From: Fistulifera solaris
Taxonomy: Eukaryota > Bacillariophyta > Bacillariophyceae > Naviculales > Stauroneidaceae
NCBI GenBank assembly: GCA_030295235.1
Contig: AP026138.1
Location: forward strand, 744,001-808,000
Length of the DNA stretch: 64,000 nucleotides
Direction: 5' to 3'
The position numbers and the translations under genes are program-made. Position 1 is the stretch's first letter, and every line of letters begins with the position of its first letter. Below, in pieces: positions 23,998-35,305 of the stretch. Under the pieces are notes generated by a model. The model was given only the letters and a program-made list of their open reading frames with translations, searched no databases and was not told the DNA's origin.

Positions 23998-25018
23998 TCA
24001 TGACGACTACTGTACAATCCAGTCTTGGCTGGCGTAAACCAACACTCCGTTTCATAGTGGAAATTCAAGGTGTGGGATCCTCGGATTTTCGAGGTGAAAA
24101 TAAAAAAAATTCGTAACAAGTAGTTCAGAATGACCAATGTTGCGACTTTATTTGCCCGTAATTATAATTTTAATCGCAGTTGAATGACAATGGAGGGATG
24201 CGAGAGACGCAAAACGGAACCTTTGTTGTTCGGTTCATGACTACTGTACAATCGAGTCTTGGCTGGCGTAAACCAACATTCCTTTGCATAGTGGAAATTC
24301 AAGGTGTGGGATCCTCGGATTTTCGAGGTGAAAATAAAAAAATTCGTAACAAGTAGTTCAGAATCATCATTGTTGCGACTTTATTTACCCGTAATTATAA
24401 TTTTAATCGCAGTTGAATGACAATGGAGGGATGCGAGAGACGCAAAACGGAACCTTTGTTGTTCGGTTCAAGATTCATGACTACTGTACAATCGAGTCTT
24501 GGCTGGCGTAAACCAACATTCCTTTGCATAGTGAAAATTCAAGGTGTGCAATCCTCGGATTTTCGAGGTGAAAATAAAAGAAATTCTTAACAAGTACTTC
24601 AGAATCATCATTGTTGCGACTTTATTTACCCGTAATTATAATTTTAATCGCAGTTGAATGACAATGGAGGGATGCGAGAGACGCAAAACGGATCCCTTTG
24701 GTTGTTCGGTTCATGACTACTGTACAATCGAGTCTTGGCTGGCGTAAACCAACATTCCTTTGCATAGTGAAAATTCAAGGTGTGCAATCCTCGGATTTTC
24801 GAGGTGAAAATAAAAGAAATTCTTAACAAGTACTTCAGAATCATCATTGTTGCGACTTTATTTACCCGTAATTATAATTTTAATCGCAGTTGAATGACAA
24901 TGGAGAGATGCGAGAGACGCAAAACGGATCCCTTTGGTTGTTCGGTTCATGACTACTGTACAATCGAGTCTTGGCTAGCGTAAGCCAACATCACCCCGCG
25001 TCATAATGAAATTTCAAG
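23998..25018. repeat. Tandem array B1, ~240-bp unit, 4 full copies plus a partial
   Basis: Units start with TCATGACTACTGTACAATCG-like sequence near 23998, 24235, 24476, 24712 and 24946. Each contains an imperfect hairpin (arms CATGACT and AGTCTTG), GGCGTAAACCAACA, a CCTCGGATTTTCGAGG palindrome, and AATGACAATGGAGGGATGCG. The last copy breaks off after GCGTAAGCCAACATC. The array is followed at about 25060 by CGAAAAAATGGCTTGAAG, which also ends the related array B2. Confidence 0.88.
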
Positions 25019-25320
25019 AAAATTACAGTAACGGTAGACTACCAGTAAGTTAAGGTTACGAAAAAATGGCTTGAAGGAAAAGGCTGCGGTACCAGGTACG
25101 TCTGGCTGTCACATGCGGGGCAATCTCTCACCTCTCACCACGTTTTACTGCCAACAAAAAATAAAAGAATAATTCGTAGATGCACCTTTCCTCTTTCCGT
25201 CATCGTCATTATGTTGCTTCCTTTCCGGTGCTGGTTTCATCGGCTTACTCCGCCCTTTCTTGATCCTTGACGTTGTTGATTGCCATAATTAAGCGACAAG
25301 GGCGACACGAACTTAAAAAT

Positions 25321-26583
25321 ATGGCCTCATCAATAATATCAAATGAGGAAGAAAAGAAAGACGACAAACGGCGGTTTGCGCGAGATTGGCTTTCGAAATT
25401 AATGGAGCGACATGGGCATCGCGATACATGGGTGCTCGCGCCGATGGTGGATCAATCGGATTTACCCTTTCGAAAGTTGGTGCGGAAATACGGCTGCACG
25501 TTGTGTTTCACACCGATGATCCACGCCAAGATGCTGCTGACCCACGCCGTTTATCGACGCAAGTTTTTGATCCGCGATGACCCCACCGATCGCCCTCTCA
25601 TTGCACAACTTTGTGGCAATGATGCAGAGACTTTGATTGCTGCTGCTCGTCTGATAGAGCCTTATTGTGATGCCATCGATTTGAATTGCGGGTGTCCTCA
25701 GATGATTGCTCGACGTGGAAACTACGGGGCTTTTTTGTTGGAATCGCCCGACGCTTTGGTTGAAACAGTCAAACAATTGGTAAAAGGTGTCAATGTTCCT
25801 GTTTGTGTTAAAGTACGGCTCGTGCCGACCTCCGACTCTTTGTGTGAAACACCTCAGACTGATTGGGATGCATCGATTGATCTGTATCGACGCTTGGTTC
25901 GTGAGGCAGGTATCGCCATGTTGACTGTGCATGGAAGGACACGACATCATAAGGGCCCTACGATCGGCAAAGCCGATTGGGATGCAGTTCGTCGTGTGGT
26001 GGAAGAACTGGGCTCCGAAATACCCATTTTATCCAATGGAAGCATAGACAGTTTAGAACAGGCGCTTGAATGTCGACAGGTAACGGGTGTGGACGGAATC
26101 ATGTCGTCGGAGGCCATTTTAGAGTACCCAGCGTTATTTGCAGGAGGAGAAAGAATAAGTCGCGTCCAACTGGCGTACGAGTATTTGAAGTTGGCGAAGG
26201 AATATCCACCAGAACTAGGAGGACAAGGAAGCGGAACCAAGTGTATGAGGGCCCATATTCATCGCTTTCTAGACGGTGATTTTGAAGGAAATAACCATTT
26301 TCGCCAAGCTCTTATTGCTGCAAAAGGTAGGGAGGACCTATGGGATATTGTCGATCAAGTCGCGGCAATTCAGAAAGAAAATGGGCACGATGTTGCGAGT
26401 GAGAAGCTCTCGTGGTACATGAGATATCGGAATGGTCATGCCGATGGCCTGTCCGACAGACACAAGGCCGAACGATTAGGTAGTACCAAATCTCGATCAC
26501 AGGATTCCGACGACGAAGTGGAAGACGTCGAAGGATGTGCACAATGCGTTTTCGACACAAACAACAACGATGGCGACTATTAA
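25321..26583 (+). CDS. tRNA-dihydrouridine synthase (Dus1-like)
   Basis: FMN-dependent reduction of uridine in the tRNA D-loop. 420 residues from the ATG at 25321 (AATATGG). TIM-barrel features in order: WVLAPMVDQSDLPFRKLVRKYG, FTPMIHAKMLLTH, RPLIAQLCGND, CDAIDLNCGCPQMIARRGNYGAFLL with the catalytic Cys in GCPQ, VPVCVKVRLVP, AMLTVHGRTRHHKG, IPILSNGSI and GVDGIMSSEAILEYPALF. The His-rich AHIHRFLDG segment in the helical tail matches the family. The acidic C-terminus (DSDDEVEDVEGCAQC) is lineage-specific. The order of motifs suits Dus1 (positions 16/17) rather than Dus2 or Dus3. It lies between repeat arrays B1 and B2. Confidence 0.9.
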   Translation: MASSIISNEEEKKDDKRRFARDWLSKLMERHGHRDTWVLAPMVDQSDLPFRKLVRKYGCTLCFTPMIHAKMLLTHAVYRRKFLIRDDPTDRPLIAQLCGNDAETLIAAARLIEPYCDAIDLNCGCPQMIARRGNYGAFLLESPDALVETVKQLVKGVNVPVCVKVRLVPTSDSLCETPQTDWDASIDLYRRLVREAGIAMLTVHGRTRHHKGPTIGKADWDAVRRVVEELGSEIPILSNGSIDSLEQALECRQVTGVDGIMSSEAILEYPALFAGGERISRVQLAYEYLKLAKEYPPELGGQGSGTKCMRAHIHRFLDGDFEGNNHFRQALIAAKGREDLWDIVDQVAAIQKENGHDVASEKLSWYMRYRNGHADGLSDRHKAERLGSTKSRSQDSDDEVEDVEGCAQCVFDTNNNDGDY

Positions 26584-26909
26584 TCAAAGACAGTAATTCA
26601 GAGTAGTAGCGAATCTTTAGAGATGAACTAAACATTCCAAAACAATGCAATAATCTATGAAAGCGCTACGAACCTTGGGCTACAACGTTGTCTAATGGCG
26701 AATAAAGATGCGCCATTGTAGCTACATTAACGGATTCCGATAATGAGGAGGACGTCGAGGAGTGGCTTTACTTTTCTGTAGCAAACGATGACGATTAATC
26801 ATTATCGACGAAGCAAGTAGCAACATTTTAAAAATATTAGAAAGGGAACGAAATGTTGTAACAGACAGGTTAAACCAAAGTATAAAATCTATGAACTACA
26901 AGCTTCTTG
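26584..26909. other. Spacer with a decayed echo of the dihydrouridine synthase 3' end
   Basis: The stretch at about 26730-26800 (ATTCCGATAATGAGGAGGAC followed by GTCGAGGAG and ending GATGACGATTAATCATT) resembles the coding end of the synthase at 26503-26586 (ATTCCGACGACGAAGTGGAA ... GATGGCGACTATTAATCA). It may be a short ancient tandem duplication. No gene is seen. Confidence 0.35.
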
Positions 26910-28141
26910 CTATACCGGTAGCAAATCATTGACACACTTTGGTAGTTCCAGGGACTGATTGTGTTTGATTTCCTGCATGAATGGCCGTTTCAAATCACAG
27001 AATTGCCGTTCGCGGTCCAGTCGATGTGGCATTGTGTAACCCATGACGCGATCAAAGTCTTCAAAAATAGGATCGACGGGGAATGGCCATGTGTAAATGG
27101 GGCCGATACCGAAAACCTAAAAAAGAAAGAGAATTTAATTAGTTGGGACGTTCAAAGTCGGGATGAAATAGGAGATGGGCGTATCTAACAACACGTACAT
27201 CAATGAGCTGGATTGGCTCCTCGTCGGATTGATTCATCGTATTCGTAGCTTTCTTTTTCAGCCTATCAATTGTCCCAATCCCCGTCATAATTCCGTAGCA
27301 GACATTCATCAGCATGCTGCTTGTAAATAGAAAAGCGCCGATAGCCAGTAATGTCATTAAACGGACCAAGTGAATAATAATCGGATGGAATGTGCAATCG
27401 TCGTCCGCGCAAAAGAAATAATTCCATCCGAATAAGGAAAGCGCATACGCTGACGAGCTCCATGTGTATATCAGAAAGAGAATAAAATGTTTCAAGTTCG
27501 CTGCTCCGACGCAGTTGTTCATCCACGGGCAGTGATGATCCATGTGACTGATGCAGCGGTTGCAGATGCGGCAGTGGTGACTTCCGGGTGGTTTGAATGT
27601 CTGACACTGCCCACACATGGAGTGCGAATCTCGTAACAAGCGTTGTTTCTCGCACGGAATTGCTTGAACAGGAACAGAACCAGGGTCGGTTAAGCTTGTT
27701 TTGGCGTGCGAAGCCAGCGCGAGAAAGCACAAAATGTTGTATATCATACCCAACACTACGGGTATGCCTTCCGTGACGGTCAATGCGGTGACCGTAAATG
27801 CTGAGTATAACATTAAAACCCAGACCATCGTTGACATAATAGATCCTGCTTGATCGGATGAGTTGCACCAAGTTCCGTTCTTTGAAAAGAATGAGTAAAA
27901 GAGTCAACATCAACACAATGAACCCCGATGAAATTGGACGTACCGTTTCATGTGTGCCGAAAGTGAAGCTCCAGGGCTGCTCATTGTAGCTATCAACGTA
28001 ATATTCGCCTCTCTCTCTAATTCGGGGGTATTCTTGAGGCGGTTTGTTTGAATCATCGTAATTATAATCATACTCCAGCAATTCGTCTTTCACCGAATAG
28101 CAGAACGGGTGATACGGCTGATGACGACTGCGCACCGTCAT
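26910..28141 (-). CDS. DHHC palmitoyltransferase
   Basis: Protein S-acyltransferase of endomembranes. Exons 28141-27199 and 27116-26910; intron 27117-27198 (82 bases). Two hydrophobic helices (SGFIVLMLTLLLILF and TMVWVLMLYSAFTVTALTV) precede the zinc-binding Cys-rich domain CGQCQTFKPPGSHHCRIC and the catalytic MDHHCPWMNNCVGAANLKHF. Two more membrane helices follow (FILFLIYTWSSSAYALSLFG; LMTLLAIGAFLFTSSMLM). Exon 2 adds VFGIGPIYTWPFPVDPIFED, typical of the family's TTxE/PaCCT neighbourhood. A single-base frame break lies near 27840 between the first two helices; counted, the length is about 382 residues. The substrate is unknown. Confidence 0.88.
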
Positions 28142-28643
28142 GATAAATCAAAATTGAGAACAACTCGACAACGAATTAATAGCTTCTACAAGCGTCGAAC
28201 TCTTTGAATGATATTGTTGAATATTGACAACATACAATGACAATGAAAAGGCAACACGCAACAACGAGAGGAGCAAGCAACGAGGATCATTGAATTCATT
28301 ATGATGTGACAAAAGGCAACTGTGCGATCCGGCAGAGTGAACCGAATATACATATAAGACGCTGAATATTTCAGATATAATAAGTAGTCGTTGACGCGCG
28401 CCGGCCGCACTTGGGTTCAAAATTTCTGGTTGCAACTGTAACGCTAACCCTTGTGCTCCAAATCAATATAGATTATACAGTAGTCTACTTCTCCACGACT
28501 GGAATTCAGTCATGAGCGCAGAATTTTAACGTCCTTTCCGTACGTTAATCTTCGCTACAAAGCCAATCTTCTAAACCTACAGTAAAGTCCACGTATATCA
28601 ATACTTTAGTTTTACAAGAAACACTATTCGCAAGGCTTGCACA
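28142..28643. other. Spacer with a short hairpin module F
   Basis: Upstream of the DHHC gene and downstream of the DUF1295 gene, which are on the same strand. At 28494-28514 there is an 8-bp-arm inverted repeat (CACGACTG, 5 bases, CAGTCATG), the same module as at 62733 and about 62995. Nothing else is recognised. Confidence 0.4.
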
Positions 28644-30146
28644 TTAGCTAATATGATGGACGGAACCCTCTGAAGGTACATCGTCCTCTTTCTCGCGATC
28701 ATCCGCACAGTTACCTATTTTCGATTCTATTCTACCTTGCGATACGTCCGAATCATCCTGTTGGCTTTCATCCTTGGTAACAACAGTTTTTGTTGTGTTG
28801 AACGAAACTATCGATTTTGCTTTATCCGACAATTTGCTCGTCAATCGCATTGCTGACGCTTGTAAGAGCTCTTTTCGTTCAGATAAGGTTTCAAAAAACT
28901 GGTTGAGTTTGCTGCTCTTGTTATCCCGCCACCAAATAGTCAGGTCACTTCTGATGTTTTTGCTGTACTTCCACCATCGAGGACCAAATGTACTATATTG
29001 TTGTTTAAAGTCCATAAAAGCCGCATCATACTTTTCTTCCAGTCGATGATCCATATTCAAAACGTTCATACGAAAGGTAACCGTGATGAAAGCGAACCCT
29101 GCAAACATGATCCCTGTTTGTAGCAGCTTTGTTAACATTTGCGTGTTCTTGCCTGCCCCGACGGCTTCCAAGCCGGCAGCTAGTGTCCCTAGCCAGAAAA
29201 TCCATTCGCCGGCGTAGTTGGGATGCGTACAATGACTCCATAGTCCTTCCCGACACCATCGGTAGCGATTTACTGGTGAAGACGCCTTGAAGGCACTCTT
29301 CTGCCAGTCAGCCACAGACTCGAGTGCAAGACCGGTTATCTGAAGAAAGATGCCGATCCAAGAAATAGCACCCCTTGATTGTTGAGTTGATTGTATCGAA
29401 AACCAGCAAGGTGATGCGACACAAAAGTATGCCAATGAATAGAACATCCAACACAGTAACTTAACCATTGTGTCAGGAGATTGCTGGTCATTGACTTGAG
29501 ACAATTTTTTATGTAGCGCTGGCCAGTTTATATATGCACGCCAAAGTAAGAAAGATACCATTCGTAAGGACCAACTCACCACCAAGATGGAGTGGAGAGC
29601 TGTCGTTAAATCAAGAGATTTCGTATTGAAAATCAATGACAATGCAACAGGAATCCCTATCCCTGTGCCATATCCCACGGTGATAAAGTATAAGAAAGTA
29701 TCAAAGCCTACCGATGTCCCCAACATAGTGAGAATATAAATGGACAACAAGGAGAGTCCTGATCGATCGGGTCGAAGCAAAACAGCTAAAGCACCGGAAA
29801 GTACAGAAGGTGCGTACGTGGCGGAGTCTTTGACGAGCTTTTTGCTCGATAAAACAGCCTCCTTGATACGGCCATTCGCCAAGCGGTTAGGTAAAGAGTC
29901 GTAATAACGGTTGAGTGTGTTTCTAGTACGTGATGTACCTAGAAAGGTTGTTGGTGTTTCTTGTCTATCCTCTTCTCGATCTCCACCGCCGGATAAGCGA
30001 ATTGTCATGCTGAGTGTCTCTGATGAAATCATTGACGACGTTTCATGACGTCTTGGATGGGAAGTGGCGTCAGTAGAGGTGCATAGAATTGCCAGCACGC
30101 AGAAGCAAAGTGACTTCAATTTTCTCGATCTCTCGACAAGCCTCAT
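28644..30146 (-). CDS. DUF1295 / steroid-reductase-like membrane protein
   Basis: 500 residues, single exon, ATG at 30146. The N-terminus is a signal peptide (LKSLCFCVLAILCTSTDATS). The central part has several membrane helices, and the C-terminal DUF1295 domain carries the family pattern SVADWQKSAFK, then GLWSHCTHPNYAGEWIFWLG and NMDHRLEEKYDAAFMDFKQQ. This domain is related to 3-oxo-5-alpha-steroid reductases and isoprenylcysteine methyltransferases and binds a cofactor near the HPNY motif. The actual substrate is unknown. The last ~110 residues are charged and disordered (VVTKDESQQDDSDVSQG). It lies directly before array B2 and shares its strand with the DHHC gene. Confidence 0.78.
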   Translation of the reverse strand: MRLVERSRKLKSLCFCVLAILCTSTDATSHPRRHETSSMISSETLSMTIRLSGGGDREEDRQETPTTFLGTSRTRNTLNRYYDSLPNRLANGRIKEAVLSSKKLVKDSATYAPSVLSGALAVLLRPDRSGLSLLSIYILTMLGTSVGFDTFLYFITVGYGTGIGIPVALSLIFNTKSLDLTTALHSILVVSWSLRMVSFLLWRAYINWPALHKKLSQVNDQQSPDTMVKLLCWMFYSLAYFCVASPCWFSIQSTQQSRGAISWIGIFLQITGLALESVADWQKSAFKASSPVNRYRWCREGLWSHCTHPNYAGEWIFWLGTLAAGLEAVGAGKNTQMLTKLLQTGIMFAGFAFITVTFRMNVLNMDHRLEEKYDAAFMDFKQQYSTFGPRWWKYSKNIRSDLTIWWRDNKSSKLNQFFETLSERKELLQASAMRLTSKLSDKAKSIVSFNTTKTVVTKDESQQDDSDVSQGRIESKIGNCADDREKEDDVPSEGSVHHIS

Positions 30147-30348
30147 TTGTTAGAAGGTCTTTTTCCTTATTTAGCGAGATAGGAGGGTCGTTTGATACAT
30201 TATTGTGTTATGTCTGTAATCCGATTGAATGAATAACCGTCGACGACTTGTGGCTTTTACGTTTCAAGCGCGTGTGTCGGATGTGAAGGAATGAATAGTC
30301 AAGAATCAAGCAAAGGAAAAATACGGAGTAAAGGACCACGATTGTGTT

Positions 30349-31410
30349 TCATGACTACTGTACAATCGAGTCTTGGCTGGCGTAAACCAACACTCCGTTT
30401 CATAGTGGAAATTCAAGGTGTCGATCCTCGGATTTTCGACGTGAAAAATAAAAGAAACTCTCAACGAGTAGTTCCGAATCATCATTCTTGTGACTTTTTA
30501 TACCCGTGATTATAATTCTATTCGCAGTTGAATGACAATGGACGGATGCGAGAGGCGCAAAACGGAACCCTTTGTTGTTCGGTTCAAGACTCATGACTAC
30601 TGTACAATCGAGTCTTGGCTGGCGTAAACCGACACTCCGTTTCATAGTGGAAATTCAAGGTGTCGATCCTCGGATTTTCGACGTGAAAAATAAAAGAAAC
30701 TCTCAACGAGTAGTTCCGAGTATCATCATTGTTGCGACTTTTTATACCCGTGATTATAACTCTATTCGCAGTTGAATGACAATGGACGGATGCGAGAGAC
30801 GCAAAACGGAACCCTTTGTTGTTCGGTTCAAGACTCATGACTACTGTACAATCGAGGAGTCTTGGCTGGCGTAAACCGACACTCCGTTTCATAGTGGAAA
30901 TTCAAGGTGTCGATCCTCGGATTTTCGACGTGAAAAATAAAAGAAACTCTCAACGAGTAGTTCCGAATATCATCATTGTTGCGACTTTTTATACCCGTGA
31001 TTATAATTCTATTCGCAGTTGAATGACAATGGACGGATGCGAGAGACGCAAAACGGAACCCTTTGTTGTTCGGTTCAAGATTCATGACTACTATACAATC
31101 GAGGAGTCTTGGCTGGCGTAAACCGACACTCCGTTTCATAGTGGAAATTCAAGGTGTCGATCCTCAGATTTTCGACGTGAAAAATAAAAGAAACTCTCAA
31201 CGAGTAGTTCCGAATATCATCATTTTTGTGACTTTTTATACCCGTGATTATAACTCTATTCGTAGTTGAATTGAATGACAATGGACGGATGCGAGAGACG
31301 CAAAACGGAACCCTTTGTTGTTCGGTTCATGACTCATGACTACTGTACAATCGAGTCTTGGCTGGCGTAAACCAATACTCCGTTTCATAGCGGAAATTCA
31401 TGGATTCACG
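30349..31410. repeat. Tandem array B2, ~245-bp unit, 4 full copies plus a partial
   Basis: Same family and orientation as B1. Units start near 30349, 30591, 30835, 31082 and 31334 (steps 242-252 bp). B2 differs from B1 by subfamily changes, for example GTCGATCCTCGGATTTTCGA in place of GTGGGATCCTCGG, and GGACGGATGCG in place of GGAGGGATGCG. Copies within B2 resemble each other more than they resemble B1, so each array has been homogenised separately. B2 is followed at about 31417 by CGAAAAAATGGCTAGAAG, matching the B1 right end. Confidence 0.88.
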
Positions 31411-31564
31411 AAAAAATGGCTAGAAGCTAGAGAATGTACTATATACAGTCCTTTTCTCTCGAACAACTTATACTGGTATCTGGTATTGCCTCTAGGTCTA
31501 GAACAAAGGTCCGTGCAATCTACACCTATAAACGTAAAATAAAGTTTTTACGACCTGTTTATCT

Positions 31565-33060
31565 CTACACGACATGGACCCCGGATGGGCTTGATTCAGT
31601 AAGATTTGTGCCTCGATCTCGATTCCGAAGGGATGACATGGAATCGAGACTGGCTTCGCGGCTTTTCGGCTGTCGCAACTCCATTTCCGCTCTTCGAGCC
31701 GAGCGTCGAGATTGCGTGAATTTCTTCCGTTTCATTGTCGATTTCGCCCTTCCGCGACGCAGTGACTTGGCAGTGAGAGCGGAAATGAATATGGCAACAC
31801 CGCCAACATGTTCCGGTGTACACACATTGTTGAAAACAAAGAACGAAATAAAGAGAGTCATTGCCTTTCGCGCTGTGCTAGTGATCGACATGGCCAAAGC
31901 TCCGAAATTCTTCGTGATGGCCGCCGAACATGACGATCCGAAAAATCCCATGGAAGAGAAAGTGACCATGACGAGTACTTTGGCCGGAACCGACCACGAG
32001 CGCTCTTCCAGCGGAGTCCCTGCCATGACTTCGTCGTACGTTCCCGGAGTTGCCAGCCAGACAAGACCTTCGCGCAAATCTCCTTTTAAAGCGGCAGCCA
32101 CCGTAATGGCGACCAAAGCAATCGAATACAAACGGAAAATGAACTGACAGGAATGACGACTCGTGTCAGTTGCAATCGACACAGAAAGGCAATAGCACCA
32201 TAGAAACCAACACTCACCTCATCTTGCCCCACTCCAAAGTTCACCATGATACGTTCACTTAAATTGGAAATGGCTCCGTCGCATATCAGTGACACGGTGA
32301 GCATGACCACCCCAATGTGATGAAAGACGGCGGACGAATTCGAGTCGGCATGCATGAAAATCGCCAAGCCCGCTACCATGGCCATAACAATTGCATAATC
32401 CGCAGGATAATACGTCTTGCGGCTAATGATAACACCAAAGATCATGGTAAAGACGACACGCGAACTTTTCATGAGCGTCTTTGCAGGGTAATTGATGTAT
32501 TGCATTGCTAAATTGGTCATTCCGAGATCGAGTGCTCGCAGTAAACTCAGACCCACATACAGTGGCATGGGTACATCGGGTTTCGAAGCAGCCGTAGGAG
32601 AACGAGTGGTTTGCCAGGCAGAAATCTCTCCATCTTCTGTGGGAGAAGTCGTTCGCGACCGTGATAGTTTCATTTGTCGTTGTTGCTTCCTGTACACAAA
32701 ATTTCGCAACAAATACGCCCATCCCGTATATCCACTAAACTGGGCCATGGCCTGAAATAATCCCAAATTGCGATTGCAAATTTGTACGGCAATGAGTTCT
32801 TGCAAATAACCGTACAACAATGAGAACCCGAAAACTCCGATCGCACAGACAATGAATTGCGTCTGCCGCGGTAGATGCGAAATATCCACACCCAACACCA
32901 GAACAGGCTCCGAAACCAAATCTTCAAAGAATTCTAAATCAGCACCAGTGTTGGTATTGATGGAAGCGAGTGAATCGGGAGCTGACTCGATGTCTAATTT
33001 TCCGGCGGCAATGTCCGCGTCATCGACGCTTCGAGGAATGAGTTGGTGACGATTGCGCAT
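31565..33060 (-). CDS. SLC35B-type transporter (PAPS or nucleotide-sugar)
   Basis: Exons 33060-32218 and 32143-31565; intron 32144-32217 (74 bases, GTGAGT...CAG, phase 0); 473 residues. UAA/DMT-fold Golgi or ER antiporter. Conserved blocks: FGFSLLYGYLQELI, YINYPAKTLMKSSRVVFTMI, RKTYYPADYAIVMAMVAGL, FHHIGVVMLTVSLICDGAIS with NLSERIMVNFG, then after the intron FIFRLYSIALVAITVAAALK and SMGFFGSSCSAAITKNFGAL followed by STARKAMTLFISFFVF. The SSRVVF/DGAISN pattern is nearest to SLC35B2/B3, which carry the sulfate donor PAPS; UDP-sugars are an alternative. The first ~60 residues are a cytosolic acidic tail and the last ~70 a basic tail. It is divergent from the flavoenzyme gene at 33600. Confidence 0.8.
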
Positions 33061-33599
33061 GAATGTTGTGGATTGCTTGTACTGCGAAAGAAGCTATTTG
33101 ATGATTGATTGCGTTGAGAAGGACAAGCAGTGTTTTGTTTATTATTACGAGAGAGAAAAAGATCCTTACAAGGCAAACAATAAGGCAAGAGGAAAATTGT
33201 GGAAATGGGTCGCAAAATTTGTCCGTCATCTTCGCATCTCTCGTGCACGTTGTTTGTTTGCACCGCTCACCCCAAACGACAGTAGGTGAAACAGTACTAT
33301 CGTTAACGTAGCTACTCCGCACTGCGCTCTAAATACTCCATACATTAAGTGCCGTTCTTTCTGTCCTCTCCGTACTGTACCTGGTACTTTAGCTGATAAT
33401 TATATAGTGGGTGACGTCATCAACGGATCGTTTACTATCCGTTGCAGCTTTATTTACAAGACTTATTTACTCCTCTTGGATCCCTTATGTGCGAAACACG
33501 AGACACGACAAAACATTCACGAACGTCCACCGAAGACGAAGAGGGGGGCAACGATGATGCTGGATATTCTTTGTTGCCCTCATTCGATATTGTACTCGG
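33061..33599. promoter_or_regulatory. Divergent spacer with TGACGTCA
   Basis: Between the SLC35B-type transporter and the flavoenzyme. A full bZIP palindrome TGACGTCA lies at 33412-33419, and TACCTGGTA lies at 33378-33386. Otherwise nothing is recognised. Confidence 0.4.
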
Positions 33600-35193
33600 A
33601 TGCTGTTATTAGCAACTCTTCTACTCTGGTTCTTCACAAACAATGCACAGGCACTTCAATATGATTTGGTGATCGTCGGCGGCGGAGCGGCTGGATTGTT
33701 TGCCGCTGGTGCTGCTTCTTCGTTCAACAAAAGATCGCCATTGTGGATCTACGACCCGAATTGGGAGGAGATTGCACCAATGCAGCCTGTGTTCCGAGTA
33801 AAGCGCTGCGTTCGATCGTGCGAACATCCCAGTCGGCGCCCGAGCATGTGCGCTTTGCCGTAGAAGCGGTTCGAGCACGGGAACAACCACAACAAATGCT
33901 CGAAAGCAATCCCAATCTGGACTTGCATTTCGTACATTCGTGTTGTTTTGCAGACAGTCATACCATGGAATTGTCGTTTCGGAATGCAACCAGGTGTTTC
34001 ATTAAAAGCCGTCATTTTCTACTGACGGTCGGAGCGGATCCGGTGATACCTTTTGAGTTTCAAAAGCAAGCGCAACAGGCCGGTCTGCCCCTTTGGACTT
34101 ATCGGAGTATTCTGCGACCGGAAGAAACAGAGTTTTGGGATTGTGTCGAGTCCGGTAGTCTCCGGAGACTCTTGATCGTGGGTGGTGGCCCCACAGCGTG
34201 TGAATTAGGGCAGTCGTTGGGACGTTTGTTGGCCCACAATACCACCTTGGAGCTCGTGGCACCGGCCCTGTTGCCGGACGAAGCTCCATCGCTACAAGAA
34301 GCCGCTCAGAAATTGTTAGAGCGAGCGGGTGTTTCCTGCAAACTAAACGTCAAAATGGACAAAATATGGGAGGATAGGAGCATCCAGCTCAGTGACGGCA
34401 GCTATTTAGCACCCGTCGATGGGATCCTCTTTTGCGTTGGACGGAGTCCTTCACTAAAATCCTTGCATTTACACCGAGCGGGTGTTCAATGGAATGAGAA
34501 CGGAGTCAGAATTCGTCCCTCTACACTACAATCCATTTCTGCTTCACACATTTTTGCTGCCGGCGATTGCGCTGATTTAATGGACAAAGGTCCCGATCCT
34601 CCGCGCATGCGGCATGGACGGGCTTTCATGCCGTGCGGAATATGTATGTGCCGTGGTGGTTGCGTATAGGGAGTTCCTCTCAACATAAAGTGGTTCCTCG
34701 CGTTATCTACACAGATCCGGAAATGGCCCGTGTAGGACTGACACGGAAAGAATGCCAGGAACAATATCCGGACTTTCAATCCGTTCTGGTCAAAGAAGAA
34801 GGAAGCGATCGTGCGGATATGGAGCGACGAGAAAGAGACACGGAGGTCACGTTTCTCGAACTCAGAGCTTCTCGAAGCGGTCGGATCTTGGGAGGCACAG
34901 CGTGTGGACCCGCTGCTGCCGAATTGGCCAACAGCATTGGTGTCGCAATCACCAACAGGCTCTCAGTCAGAGACCTGGCCAAATCGATTCACAGTTATCC
35001 TTCCCATGGATACCTCTTGTATCGTGTTGCACTTTCGATGGCTCTTAGCGACACGAGAGGCTTCTTAGAGTCTTGCGGTCCGGTAGGCAAGATACTTGCA
35101 GGATTGATCGGGGCAATAAGCGTTAGCGTCAGGATGCTTCGTTCCTTCTTCGCAGCTCATGTCGTACGCGGAAGAACGAGAGGTAACGTATAA
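33600..35193 (+). CDS. Mercuric-reductase-like FAD/NAD(P) disulfide oxidoreductase
   Basis: Class I pyridine-nucleotide-disulfide oxidoreductase. A signal peptide MLLLATLLLWFFTNNAQA is followed at once by the FAD-binding LVIVGGGAAGLFAAG. The redox-active pair is in GGDCTNAACVPSKAL (C-x4-C). Then come LLIVGGGPTACELGQSLGRL for NAD(P), IFAAGDCADL for the FAD ribityl contact, and the dimerisation domain IYTDPEMARVGLTRKE. The C-terminal IHSYPSHGYLLYR has the His of the usual HPT..E motif but not the Glu at its normal place. There are no extra MerA-type cysteines at the tail, so mercury reduction is not implied. Two single-base frame breaks lie near 33730 (CAAAAG) and 34600; counted, the protein has about 531 residues. 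Secretory or plastid location is likely. Confidence 0.8.
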
Positions 35194-35305
35194 ACTAGGA
35201 TTATAAGAAGTTCAATGCTATCCAATTCTTTCGTTGTATCTGAGGACCTTAGCTCGCCGAGTCGTCGTCCAGAAGTTCGGGCCCACAACAACGTGGAACA
35301 CCTGG

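Noticed and set aside
33600-35193. True mercuric reductase (merA)
   Set aside because: It has the C-x4-C redox pair of the wider family but no C-terminal Cys pair, no heavy-metal domain, and no mer gene neighbours.
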